Counted from the stretch's first letter, positions 11,639 to 22,505 are shown. The stretch: DNA of 64,000 nt from CAMYMQ01 sp963730305 (GCA_963730305.1 CAVSRB010000007.1:1-64000); one strand, 5' to 3'. Numbers and translations are program-made. Notes: generated from the letters alone by a model not told the origin.

Positions 11639-11995
11639 TTAGTAGTAGCGGTGGCGGCACAGCCGGAAATACAGGTGCCGGTAGTAGCGGATGCCGCGGA
11701 CGAAGCCGAGGTAGTAGTAGCGGCGGCAGCTCCGATAGTAGCCGTGGCGGTAGCCCGGATAGATCACCCGGAAGCGCCGGAACGGGCCAAAGCGGCGGAA
11801 ACCGCGGTGGTGGAAGCGGCGGAAGCGGTTGTGCCGGACGAACCGGACCTGGACCACGCCGTTATCCTTGGCGTTGAAGGCGATGGCCGGCGCGGCAAGC
11901 TTGGCCGCCGGGGCCGGGGTCGCGGCGTTGGCCGAACCGGCGATACCGAGCGAGAGCGCCGCCGCGGCGGCGAGGATGATGGCCTTGATCTTCAT
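11639..11995 (-). CDS. Small exported Arg/Phe/Tyr-rich protein, tandem copy 1
   Basis: A 118-residue protein with signal peptide MKIKAIILAAAAALSLGIAG (cleaved near SANA), a short spacer (KLAAPAIAFNAKDNGVVQV), then basic aromatic repeats (FRRFHHRGFRRFGPFRRF). The C-terminal Cys/Tyr domain (SCRRYYYLGFVRGIRYYRH) is shared with its paralogue at 11040-11417. ATG 11995 is preceded by GGAAAGGAAC. The pair share regulatory block, signal peptide and terminator but differ in the basic middle, so this segment has diverged faster. Function unknown. Confidence 0.7.
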   Translation of the reverse strand: MKIKAIILAAAAALSLGIAGSANAATPAPAAKLAAPAIAFNAKDNGVVQVRFVRHNRFRRFHHRGFRRFGPFRRFRVIYPGYRHGYYRSCRRYYYLGFVRGIRYYRHLYFRLCRHRYY

Positions 11996-12117
11996 TTTCC
12001 TGTTCCTTTCCTGAACCTGTTTGTCTGCTCCGGTTCGACGAGAGCGTTCGACCTGGGAGCTTGTTGGCGAAGCATGGTTCGTGTCTGCGTCGTCGGGCGG
12101 GTTTGTAGCAGCGGCTC

Positions 12118-12158
12118 GCTGAACCGAACCTGAGACGGCCGTTCACACGGCGTTCAGC
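12118..12158 (-). promoter_or_regulatory. Triple GTTCA/TGAAC operator-like block, copy 1
   Basis: This block lies about 123-163 bases upstream of the 11639-11995 gene and aligns without gaps to 11521-11561. Conserved segments are GCTGAAC, ACCTGAG, CCGTTCA and GTTCAG, with variable bases between them. Segments of seven conserved bases within otherwise diverged intergenic DNA indicate selection on a binding site. Confidence 0.5.
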
Positions 12159-12221
12159 TTCTCGGCCGGTTCGGCTAGGATCGCCGGCACTCCCCGGAAC
12201 CGCCCACGCGAAGGAGCTGTC

Positions 12222-12704
12222 GTGGCCCACACCCTCGAAGGATCCTGTCATTGCGGCGCCGTGCGCTTTCGCTTCGAAAGCCACACGCCCCACCCGTTCA
12301 ACTACTGCTACTGCTCGATCTGCCGGAAGACGGCGGGCGGTGGCGGCTTCGCCATCAACATCATGGGCGACGCCAAGAGCCTGGAGGTCGACGGCAAGGA
12401 GAACCTCTCCGTCTACCAGGCCGACCGCGGCGGCGCGCCCAGCCACGCCCGTCGCCATTTCTGCGCCAAGTGCGGCAGCGCCCTGTGGATCTGGGGCGAG
12501 AATTATCCCGACTGGATCTATCCCTTCGCCTCGGCGATCGACAGCCCGCTGCCGGTGCCGCCCGACCGGGTCCACCTGATGCTCGGCTCCAAGGCCGGCT
12601 GGGTGCCGGTGCCGCCCGAGAGCGCGACCGAGCGCCACTTCGACGAGTATCCCGAGGAATCGATCGAGGGATGGCACCGCACGCGCGGCCTGTATGAGGA
12701 CTGA
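12222..12704 (+). CDS. GFA / CENP-V-family zinc protein
   Basis: A 160-residue member of the family named after glutathione-dependent formaldehyde-activating enzyme. Zinc ligands are visible: CHCGAVRF near residue 10, CYCSIC near residue 29, and CAKCGSALW near residue 80. Most family members are not proven formaldehyde enzymes, so the substrate is open. GTG 12222 is chosen because AAGGAG lies five bases before it. A second family member occurs at 61561-61980, only weakly similar beyond the Cys motifs. It is followed closely by a TPR-protein gene. Confidence 0.85.
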   Translation: MAHTLEGSCHCGAVRFRFESHTPHPFNYCYCSICRKTAGGGGFAINIMGDAKSLEVDGKENLSVYQADRGGAPSHARRHFCAKCGSALWIWGENYPDWIYPFASAIDSPLPVPPDRVHLMLGSKAGWVPVPPESATERHFDEYPEESIEGWHRTRGLYED

Positions 12705-12750
12705 CCGTCCCCGCGGCGGCCATCGCCGATACCGAGACGAGGGAACAGTC

Positions 12751-13528
12751 GTGACCGGACCGACCGCACCCGGCACCGTCACCGTGGGCGCCGCAGCCCG
12801 GGGCCTCGCCGCCGCCCTGGGCTGTCGCCGTCGCGGTATGCGCCGCCGCGCCGGCCCGGGCCGAGCTGGCGGCCGACATGGCCGCCTGCTCCAACTCCGC
12901 GACGGCGCCGCAAGCCAGCGCCGCGGCCTGCCGCCGGATCATCGCTGCGAAGGCGGTGACCGGCGGCAAGCTGGCCACCGTCTACAACAACCTGGGCGTC
13001 GCCCAGCTTCGGCTGCGCCGGCCCGAGGCGGCGGAACAAGCCCTGTCGGCCGCGTTGAAGATCGCTCCGGACAACGTGTCGGCCCGCTACAACCGGGCCC
13101 TGGCCTATTCGGGACTGCGCGACAACAAGAAGGCGATCGCCGACCTCGACATCGTGATCCGGCGCGAGCCGCAGCACGTCAAGGCCTACAACAACCGCGG
13201 CGTGGCCTACTACGTCCTCGGCGACTACCGGCGCGCGGTCGCGGACTTCTCGGCTGCGATCCGGCTCGAACCGGCCCGCGCCGACCGTTACACCCACCGC
13301 GGCACCGCCTACTTCAAGCTCGGCGAGTACAGCAAGGCGGTGGCCGACTTCACCGCCGCGATCGAGCGCAACCCGAACAGCCGGTCGGCCCACTACAACC
13401 GGGCGCTCGCCTACGAACGGCTCGGCAACGACACCAGGGCGATCGCCGACTTCCGGGCCGTCCTGCGCATCCGTCCGGGCCATGCCGGCGCGCTGCGCGG
13501 CCTGCGCCGGCTCAAGGCCAATCCCTGA
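12751..13528 (+). CDS. Exported TPR-repeat protein, frameshifted at signal peptide
   Basis: A periplasmic tetratricopeptide protein, probably a scaffold for protein contacts. Five consecutive 34-residue repeats are visible, for example YNRALAYSGLRDNKKAIADL, YNNRGVAYYVLGDYRRAVAD, THRGTAYFKLGEYSKAVADF and YNRALAYERLGNDTRAIADF, each ending in a Pro-terminated helix (IRREP, IRLEP, IERNP, IRIRP-like). The hydrophobic signal region is split: VTVGAAARGLAAALG reads from GTG 12751, while VAVAVCAAAPARAEL reads in the next frame, so a one-base insertion near 12822 is likely. In-frame alternative start: ATG 12878, which would lose the signal peptide. Confidence 0.75.
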
Positions 13529-13560
13529 TCCCTGCGAATGCTTCTTAGAGGCCTTGTTCG

Positions 13561-13590
13561 ACCCGGCCGGGCGACTACTTCCGGTCGGGT
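13561..13590 (+). terminator. Possible hairpin after the TPR gene
   Basis: An imperfect inverted repeat with arms ACCCGGCCGG (13561-13570) and CCGGTCGGGT (13581-13590), one mismatch and a ten-base loop. It starts 32 bases after the TPR-protein stop codon. It has no T tract, so it may only stabilise the transcript end. Confidence 0.3.
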
Positions 13591-13695
13591 GAGCCGGCCA
13601 TGCGCCACCAACACCGCCGGCCCCAGCCGCTCCGGACAAGCCGCCCAGACGAAGCCGCCCAGACGAACCTGCTCCAGACGAACCGAGGACGCCCG

Positions 13696-14362
13696 ATGTC
13701 GAACCGAACCGAAGCCTACGAACAGACGACCGGCGATTACGTCCGCAGTCTCGCCGCCATCCGCGAGACCGACCTGCTGGCCGAGCTCCGCGCCGAGACC
13801 GCGACGCTGCCCAAGGCGATCATGCAGATCTCCGTCGAGCAGGGTCAGTTCATGGCGCTGCTGGCGTCGACGCTCAAGGTGCGGCGCGCGATCGAGGTCG
13901 GCGTGTTCACCGGCTACAGCGCGCTGAGCGTCGCGCAGCCAGCTCCCGCCCGACGGGCTGCTGGTCGCCTGTGACGTCTCGGACGAGTGGACGTCGATCG
14001 CCCGGCGCTACTGGGCGCGGGCCGGCGTCGCCGACAGGATCGACCTGCGGCTGGGCCCGGCGGCCGAGACCCTGGCGGCGATGGTCGCCGACGGCGAGGC
14101 GGAGAGCTACGACTTCGCCTTCATCGACGCCGACAAGGAAGCCTATCCCCAATATTACGAGCTGTGCCTGTCGCTGCTGCGCGCGGGCGGCGTGATCGCG
14201 ATCGACAATATCTTCATGCACGGCCGCGCCCTGTCGGCGACCACGGACAGCGCCAGCGGCCGCGCCATCCACACGCTCACGCGCCAGGTCTTCGACGACG
14301 ACCGCGTCGACGTGGCGCTGGTGCCGATCGGCGATGGCCTGCTGCTGGCGACGAAGCGCTAA
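13696..14362 (+). CDS. SAM-dependent O-methyltransferase, frameshifted
   Basis: A class I methyltransferase of the caffeoyl-CoA / catechol O-methyltransferase-like family, about 221 residues. Seen: N-terminal helices (AIMQISVEQGQFMALLA), SAM-binding motif I IEVGVFTGYSALSVA, the metal-ligand region DFAFIDADKEAYPQYYEL, and AIDNIFMHGRAL after motif IV. A one-base insertion near 13940 splits it after motif I; the second half continues as LPPDGLLVACDVSDEWT. ATG 13696 follows GAGGACG. The acceptor substrate cannot be predicted; similar bacterial enzymes methylate small phenolics. Confidence 0.82.
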
Positions 14363-14401
14363 GCTCCGGAGCGATTAGGTCCCCGAGGCGCCGACGCCCG
14401 G

Positions 14402-14803
14402 CTAGCGGACGAAGCTGCGCAGGGTGCAGACCGACGTCAGCACCCGGCAGCGGTAGCCCGGATTGTAGCCGCGGCAGGTCCGGCGGGCGCGGCGGCGCGC
14501 GGTCGGCTCGTAGGCCGCCTTGGCGGCCCCGAAACCGCCCCGTGTGCCCGGCGCGATCGCGACCGCGAAACAGGCATTGCGGAAGACCTGGACCTCGCGG
14601 CAGCGCGGGCACAGCGACATCGCCTGGCCGCGCGCCTCGTCCGGCGAGTACACGTTGACCACGACCCGCCACGCCTGATTGTACGGGTTCCACGCGATCG
14701 CCCCCCAACAGTTCGGCGGCTCGCAGGCATAGGCCGCGCCCGCGCCGACGGGAACGAGTGCAAGGCCGGCGAGAATCGTCAGGGCGACGGTCAGGCGCTT
14801 CAT
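14402..14803 (-). CDS. Small exported DUF4189-like protein
   Basis: A 133-residue exported protein. The signal peptide MKRLTVALTILAGLALVPVG is cut near GAAYA. The mature domain contains WGAIAWNPYNQAW and paired Cys (CPRC, NAC, TC, RC, VC), the DUF4189-like pattern also seen at 3793-4206. ATG 14803 gives the signal peptide directly. Function unknown; disulfide-stabilised periplasmic location is inferred. Confidence 0.65.
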   Translation of the reverse strand: MKRLTVALTILAGLALVPVGAGAAYACEPPNCWGAIAWNPYNQAWRVVVNVYSPDEARGQAMSLCPRCREVQVFRNACFAVAIAPGTRGGFGAAKAAYEPTARRRARRTCRGYNPGYRCRVLTSVCTLRSFVR

Positions 14804-14903
14804 GGCAGGCTCCGTTGCTGCATGCGGACGGCCAGTGTCTCGCATCGCGCCCGATCGCGCAATGACACGCCCGCGAGCCTGCGATGCGGTACGCCCGATG
14901 CCG

Positions 14904-15740
14904 TCAGGCCGGGCGCTGGGCCCGTCCGCGGGCGCCGCCGCCCGGCGACAGCAGCAGCATCAGGCCGCCGATGACGACCACCGTCGCGACGTAGAACACC
15001 GCCTGGATGCCCGACGGCCGCGCGACGTAGCCGATCAGGGTGTTGAGCGACACGCCGACGATGGTGCCGTCGGCGATCACGCCCGACGTGTCCCACAGCG
15101 CGTCGCCCAGCGGCGGCAGCCAGCCGCCCTGGACCAGGAAGTTCGCCCCCTTGGCGGCCATGCCCGCGGCGAGCAGCAGGATCAGCCAGTTGGTCACGGT
15201 GAACAGGTAGCGGCCGGGGATTCGGATCAAGCCGAAATAGAGCAACGCGCCGATCCCGACGCCGCCGGCCAGCCCGATCGCGCCGCCGGCCAGCAGGGCC
15301 GCGTTCTGCACCGCCCCGCCCGCGACGATGCCGGCGGTGAACAAGACGATCTCGGCGCCCTCGCGCAGGATCGCGACGGCGACCACGCCGGCGAGCACGA
15401 TCAACTCGGTCTCGCCCGCGCGCACCGCGGCGCCGACCGATTGCAGGTCCGCCGCCATCTTGCGGCCGTGCCGGCTCATCCAGGCGACGTGCCAGCCGAG
15501 CATGCCGACCGCGAGGAACAGGACGATCGCGTTGAACAGCTCCTGACCCAGCCCCGCGGCTGCGGCCGAGATCGCCTCGGCGAACCAGGCGACGAGGAGA
15601 GCGCCGCCGACCCCGGCGGCGACGCCGAGCGAGATCCACCGGTTGCGGCCCGGCACGCCGCGCACCGCCGCCATGACGATGCCGACGACCAGCACGGCCT
15701 CGAGGACCTCACGGAAGACGATGATTGCCGTCGCGAGCAC
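14904..15740 (-). CDS. FTR1-family high-affinity iron permease
   Basis: The inner-membrane iron channel of an EfeU/FTR1-type uptake system, 278 residues with about seven transmembrane helices. Both iron-binding REXXE motifs are present: FREVLEA (near residue 9) and LREGAEI (near residue 130). Start is GTG 15740 with AGGAG six bases upstream; nine bases separate it from the stop of the cupredoxin gene, so the two form an operon under the Fur-like site at 16145. EfeB-type peroxidase and EfeO-M75 genes are absent nearby, so the cupredoxin probably serves as the periplasmic partner. Confidence 0.9.
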   Translation of the reverse strand: MLATAIIVFREVLEAVLVVGIVMAAVRGVPGRNRWISLGVAAGVGGALLVAWFAEAISAAAAGLGQELFNAIVLFLAVGMLGWHVAWMSRHGRKMAADLQSVGAAVRAGETELIVLAGVVAVAILREGAEIVLFTAGIVAGGAVQNAALLAGGAIGLAGGVGIGALLYFGLIRIPGRYLFTVTNWLILLLAAGMAAKGANFLVQGGWLPPLGDALWDTSGVIADGTIVGVSLNTLIGYVARPSGIQAVFYVATVVVIGGLMLLLSPGGGARGRAQRPA

Positions 15741-15749
15741 GCAAAGCTC

Positions 15750-16100
15750 CTATTTGGCGATGATCCGGCCCTTGGCGGTCTTCTGATGAAAGTCGCCAAA
15801 GAAAGGATAGGTGCCGGGCTTCAGCGGGCCGATCAGGATGATCCCCTGGCTGTTGCCGAGAATGACCTTCTCCCGACGGAGCTCATGGCTCTCGAACTCC
15901 TCGGGCGTGTCGTCCTGGTTCTTCACCACCAGCCGGATCCGCTTGCCGGCCGGGACCATCACGTCGGACGGCTGGAACTTGTGGTTCTTGATCGTGATGG
16001 TGACGGTCGTGTCGGCCGCGCGCGCCGCGGTCGGCCCGGCGAGCCCGATCACGGCGATCAGCGCCGCCGCAACTCCAAGCGGCTTAATCCCTGATTTCAC
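15750..16100 (-). CDS. Periplasmic cupredoxin-domain protein of the iron-uptake operon
   Basis: A 116-residue protein with a signal peptide (ending TAARAAD) and a single cupredoxin fold. Key elements are VTITIKNHKFQPSDVMVPAG, DDTPEEFESHELRREK and a C-terminal YPFFGDFHQKTAKGRI loop. The family accompanies FTR1 permeases and is related to the EfeO N-domain/P19 partners that bind Cu and Fe. The Glu/His-rich loop and FH pair could bind metal. GTG 16100 is used, with GGGAG upstream. First gene of the operon with FTR1. Confidence 0.85.
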   Translation of the reverse strand: MKSGIKPLGVAAALIAVIGLAGPTAARAADTTVTITIKNHKFQPSDVMVPAGKRIRLVVKNQDDTPEEFESHELRREKVILGNSQGIILIGPLKPGTYPFFGDFHQKTAKGRIIAK

Positions 16101-16401
16101 GGAAGTCTCCCAAACTGATAGTAGGAACGATTCGCATAATAGCGGCTAATGATAATCACTCTTATTGTCAAGCTCGATCCCCGGCTCGGCCGTTTCGTCG
16201 CAGCCGATCCTGACGAATGACGGGAAGTTTCGCTTCCCGACCCGGTCGTGCAAACGCGCTTTTTGCCGCTGCCGGACTCGTGGCGACGGTTGAAACACAA
16301 TTCCGCCATATTGGATTTGACCAATGTCAGTTCACAGCAACAGCGGCCATCCGATTGTTTCCGGGCGCATCGCGCCGGTGGCACCTGCCATGGAGATAGG
16401 T
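16101..16401. other. Divergent regulatory region with Fur-like box
   Basis: A 301-base gap between the divergent cupredoxin and cytochrome c genes. It holds an AT-rich core (16115-16170) with a Fur-like sequence, and weaker signals towards the cytochrome. No other gene is seen. Confidence 0.5.
16145..16163 (-). promoter_or_regulatory. Fur box
   Basis: The plus-strand 19-mer contains AATGATAATCA, matching the canonical Fur box at 14 of 19 positions by eye. It is about 45 bases before the cupredoxin start, so iron-dependent repression of cupredoxin-FTR1 is expected. The divergent cytochrome c gene could also be affected. Confidence 0.6.
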
Positions 16402-16890
16402 GTGAAAGCGAAGCAGATTTATGGGTTCGAGCGCGGACGTCACCCTTCGCACCCGTTGACGCGCCGTGCCCGACCCGTTCGGCGCTACCTGTCCGGCGTC
16501 CTCGCCGGTGCGGCGATCATCCTTGCCGCCGGCACGGCATCGGCCGGACCGGGCAATGCGATGGTCGGGAAACACGACTTCGGGCGATGCGGCGTCTGTC
16601 ATTCGATCAAGAAGGGCGTGAACAAGTTCGGCCCGTCGTTGCACTGCATCGTCGGCCGGCGCGCGGCCGCCGCCGCGAACTACCACTATTCGAAAAGTCT
16701 CCAGAAGCTCGGCGCCAAAGGGGTCCGCTGGAACCGGGCCAACCTGTTCGGCTACCTGAACGACCCCCGCGCCTACCTGGAGAAGAAGCTCGGCGAGAGC
16801 AGCATCAACAACAAGATGACCATGCAGTTCCACGGCAAGACGTTCAGGCAGGACGTGATCGCCTATCTGGCTGCGCACGCCTGCGATTGA
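16402..16890 (+). CDS. Periplasmic class I cytochrome c
   Basis: A monohaem c-type cytochrome of the cytochrome c2-like group. An arginine-rich N-terminus and hydrophobic stretch (LSGVLAGAAIILAAGTASAG) form a signal peptide. Haem motif CGVCH follows HDFGR, and a distal Met is likely in NNKMTMQF. Other family elements are NKFGPSLH, IVGRRA and the terminal DVIAYLAAH. Two extra Cys (LHCIVG and HACD) may pair. GTG 16402 is chosen because GGAG lies six bases before it; ATG 16390 and ATG 16324 are in-frame alternatives. The gene converges with the barrel-cytochrome gene and could be its electron partner (inference). Confidence 0.82.
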   Translation: MKAKQIYGFERGRHPSHPLTRRARPVRRYLSGVLAGAAIILAAGTASAGPGNAMVGKHDFGRCGVCHSIKKGVNKFGPSLHCIVGRRAAAAANYHYSKSLQKLGAKGVRWNRANLFGYLNDPRAYLEKKLGESSINNKMTMQFHGKTFRQDVIAYLAAHACD

Positions 16891-16944
16891 CGCCCGCCGG
16901 ACGCGCTCACGGCACGCCGACCACGCCAGAATTTCGGCCGCGCC

Positions 16945-18312
16945 CTAAAAGGCGAGCCACATCTGGAGGAACAGCGTGTTGTTGTCCCAGGCGTTGCGGC
17001 CGGTTCCGTCATAGTTGTGCGCTGCCCCGTCGAATTCGAAATAGCCGGTGTATTGCAGCGAGAATTTGACGTTGCTCATCGGCCAGAACTTCGGGCCGCC
17101 GTTCTTGTTGAAGGGCAGCCAGTCGACCTGGGCGACGTAGCCCTGCGTGTTGGGCGATCCGGTCCGAGTGCCGAAAAGCGTCGGATCGGCCGGCCCGAAG
17201 GTGCCGAAATAGGCCAGCGTGACCCCGTAGGTCTTGTCGTAGAGGTAGGAGCCGGCGACGTTGACCGCGTATAGCTGGCCGTTCGATCTCGACGTGTTGC
17301 CCAGATACTTGCTCGCGTCCCAGCTGTCGTGCTCGTAGATGAACGACGAGAGCAGCGTGAAATTGTTGCGATCGCCGAGATACTGGTATTGCAGATCGAA
17401 ACCGAGATCGACCGTCTTGTCCGCACCGCTCGTGGTGACGCGGCCCGGTCGCGTCGGCGCCGCCAGGCCGAAATGGCCGATCGAGAGATAGTTGCTGGCC
17501 CAGTTGAACTGGTAGGCGATCCGCCAGTACGGGGCGAGCGAGCTGATCTGGGCCTGCCCCGTCGGATTCGAGCCCAACGCCTGCTGCAACCGCGCCGAGA
17601 GCGTGTGGTAGGCACCGAACTCGAGATAGAGCTTGCCGTCGAGCATGGCGTAAGCGGTCACCCCGCCGACCTGCTGGGCGAGCCCGCCCTGGATCAGGGT
17701 GCTCGCCGTCGGTTGCGGCGCGAGGCCCGAGGACGAGAACGGGAACCCCCAGGCGGGGGTCGTGTTCCACAGGTCGGTTACGGTCGGGTTGTTGTTGGCG
17801 GTGACGCCGTAGACGACGTCATGGCCGGCGATCGATCCCTGATGGGCGAAGCGGATATCGACATTGTCCAGGGCGTAGCTGTCGCCCACGCCGTCGTAGG
17901 TGCCCTGAACGAACCCGCCGACGTATTTCGGGACGATGACGCCGCCATAGAACAGGCTGGCCTGGTTGAGCGCCGGATTGTTGTTGGTCTTGAAATGCAA
18001 CGGCGCGGGCGCCGGCAAGTCCTTGTCCGTGCGGGTGAAGCCGAAAACGCCCATCGCCGACACGTGCGGAAGCTTGCTTTGCTGGGCGTCCAGCAGGTAG
18101 CCGAGCAGCTTGAACTGGCGGCCGAACGGCGTGAGCTTCGGAAAGTTGGTGTGGCATTGCGAACACGGCAGCCCGGTTTGGCGGGCGAAGCTCGGCACCG
18201 CCCGGGCGTCGGACGGCGACAGCAGCATCGTCCCGGACAGGACCACCAGGAACAAACCGAAAGCCTTCAGGACTCGCGCGGCGCGACCGGCGCTATGCCC
18301 GAATACGGACAT
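16945..18312 (-). CDS. Fused monohaem cytochrome-outer membrane beta-barrel protein (Cyc2-like)
   Basis: A 455-residue exported protein. A signal peptide ends DARAV. Directly after it comes a single haem motif in PSFARQTGLPCSQCHTNF, then PKLTPFGRQFKLLGYLL. The rest (about residue 75 to the end) has alternating aromatic/hydrophobic strands typical of outer-membrane barrels and ends in QMWLAF, with the terminal Phe of barrel proteins. The fused layout, size and haem context match Cyc2-type porin-cytochromes that pass electrons across the outer membrane, including in Fe(II) oxidisers. Related cytochrome-barrel proteins occur in organisms not known to oxidise iron, so the role is uncertain. ATG 18312 has GGGAAGGGGG upstream. 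Confidence 0.7.
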   Translation of the reverse strand: MSVFGHSAGRAARVLKAFGLFLVVLSGTMLLSPSDARAVPSFARQTGLPCSQCHTNFPKLTPFGRQFKLLGYLLDAQQSKLPHVSAMGVFGFTRTDKDLPAPAPLHFKTNNNPALNQASLFYGGVIVPKYVGGFVQGTYDGVGDSYALDNVDIRFAHQGSIAGHDVVYGVTANNNPTVTDLWNTTPAWGFPFSSSGLAPQPTASTLIQGGLAQQVGGVTAYAMLDGKLYLEFGAYHTLSARLQQALGSNPTGQAQISSLAPYWRIAYQFNWASNYLSIGHFGLAAPTRPGRVTTSGADKTVDLGFDLQYQYLGDRNNFTLLSSFIYEHDSWDASKYLGNTSRSNGQLYAVNVAGSYLYDKTYGVTLAYFGTFGPADPTLFGTRTGSPNTQGYVAQVDWLPFNKNGGPKFWPMSNVKFSLQYTGYFEFDGAAHNYDGTGRNAWDNNTLFLQMWLAF

Positions 18313-18570
18313 GGCTACCCCCTTCCCCGTTTCCGGGCCGCTCCCCGTTGCGGCCAGTAAACTGATGGTCCCCGAGCTCGCCGACGATTATAGGCCGGCG
18401 CCGGCAACCCGCAATTGAACGGCTTGCCTGGGCCGCCGATCGGGACGATTTGCCGCGCGCGCCGAACACGCCGCCCTCACGAAAATATGCGGCAGACGTG
18501 CGTTTTCCGTGCTGAATTCGGGGTCATATGGTCGGGCAGATCCACCGCAGGAAAAGGACGGCCACCCATC

Positions 18571-19425
18571 ATGATGCCCTGGCAGGACCGATCGGGCCGG
18601 ATCGCCCCCTTCAAGCTGTGCGTGTTTGTCGGCCTGCTCGCCCCTGCCCTGTGGCTGTGCTGGCAGGCGACGACCGGCGACCTCGGCCCGCGCCCGTACA
18701 ACGAGGCGATCCACGTCGCCGGCCTGTGGGCGATCCGCTTGCTGCTGCTGTCGCTGGCCGTCACGCCCTTGCGCACCCTGTTGACCTGGCCCCGGCTGGT
18801 CTCGGTCCGGCGCATGGTCGGCGTCGCCGCCTTCGCCTACGCCGCGCTGCACCTGGGCCTCTACGCGGTCCAGCAGGGTCTCGACCTCGGCCACGTCGCC
18901 AGCGAGATCGTGCTGCGCTTCTACCTGACCATCGGCTTCGTCGGGCTGCTCGGCCTGATCGCGCTGGCGGCGACCTCGACCGACGGGGCGATCCGCCGCC
19001 TGGGCAAGCGCTGGCGCAAGCTCCACCGGCTGGTCTACCCGGTCGCCGTCATCGCCGTGGTCCACTACTTCCTGCAGTCGCGGCTCGACGTGACCGAGCC
19101 GCTGCTGATGGCCGGCTTCCTGGTGTGGCTGTTCGCCTACCGCGTCGCCGCCCGCGTCGGCAAGCCGGGGCCGGCGACGCTGGCCGCGCTCGCCGTCGGC
19201 ACGGCCGTAGCCACGGCGCTGGGCGAGGCGGCGTGGTACGCGATCGGCACCGGCGCCCCGCCGCTGCTCGTGCTGCAGGCCAACCTCGACGTGTCCTACG
19301 GCCTGCGCCCGGCGCTGTGGGTGCTGATCGCCACTGCCGCCGTCGTCGCCGCGGTGCTGGCGCGCAAGGGGCTCGACCGCTGGCCGCCACGCCTCCAGCT
19401 CGGCGCGGCCCAGCGGCCCTCCTGA
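18571..19425 (+). CDS. msrQ: MsrQ-like haem b membrane subunit
   Basis: An integral membrane ferric-reductase-like protein of 284 residues with six or more helices. MsrQ carries electrons from the quinone pool or flavin reductase to MsrP, the periplasmic methionine-sulfoxide reductase. The fit comes from YNEAIHVAGLWAIRLLLLS, RRMVGVAAFAYAALHLGLY, GKRWRKLHRLVYPVAVIAVVHYF and haem-ligand His residues in these helices. The C-terminus is longer than in E. coli YedZ, ending with two extra hydrophobic segments. No msrP gene is in the window, so partner identity is open. ATG 18571 is chosen from a pair of ATGs. Confidence 0.8.
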   Translation: MMPWQDRSGRIAPFKLCVFVGLLAPALWLCWQATTGDLGPRPYNEAIHVAGLWAIRLLLLSLAVTPLRTLLTWPRLVSVRRMVGVAAFAYAALHLGLYAVQQGLDLGHVASEIVLRFYLTIGFVGLLGLIALAATSTDGAIRRLGKRWRKLHRLVYPVAVIAVVHYFLQSRLDVTEPLLMAGFLVWLFAYRVAARVGKPGPATLAALAVGTAVATALGEAAWYAIGTGAPPLLVLQANLDVSYGLRPALWVLIATAAVVAAVLARKGLDRWPPRLQLGAAQRPS

Positions 19426-19557
19426 CCGCCAAGCCCTGACCGCCGCCCCTGCCCGCGCGCAACGCGAGCTGCCGCCGGCGTTTCCGGGCCGTTTGTCAGG
19501 AGCAACGCCGCCGCCCGTTTTCGAGAGTTGATTTCGCGGCCGCGACGCTCCATATTT

Positions 19558-19572
19558 GTTCCTGACGCGTTT
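19558..19572 (+). promoter_or_regulatory. LexA (SOS) box upstream of uvrA
   Basis: GTTC-N7-GTTT, with one mismatch to the alphaproteobacterial LexA operator GTTC-N7-GTTC. It ends 19 bases before the uvrA start, a position that would block transcription, so uvrA is probably SOS-induced. Confidence 0.6.
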
Positions 19573-19590
19573 TCCTGACACCGCCCTGCG

Positions 19591-22480
<2,890 letters not shown>

Positions 22481-22505
22481 GGTCCAATAGCGCGCCTGAC
22501 TTCCC

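Noticed and set aside
11040..11660. Longer frame start for the second small exported protein (206 codons)
   Set aside because: The extension crosses the conserved operator block and lacks a signal; ATG 11417 with an RBS fits better.
13561..13590. Confident rho-independent terminator after the TPR gene
   Set aside because: The hairpin has no T tract and one mismatch, so it is listed only at low confidence.
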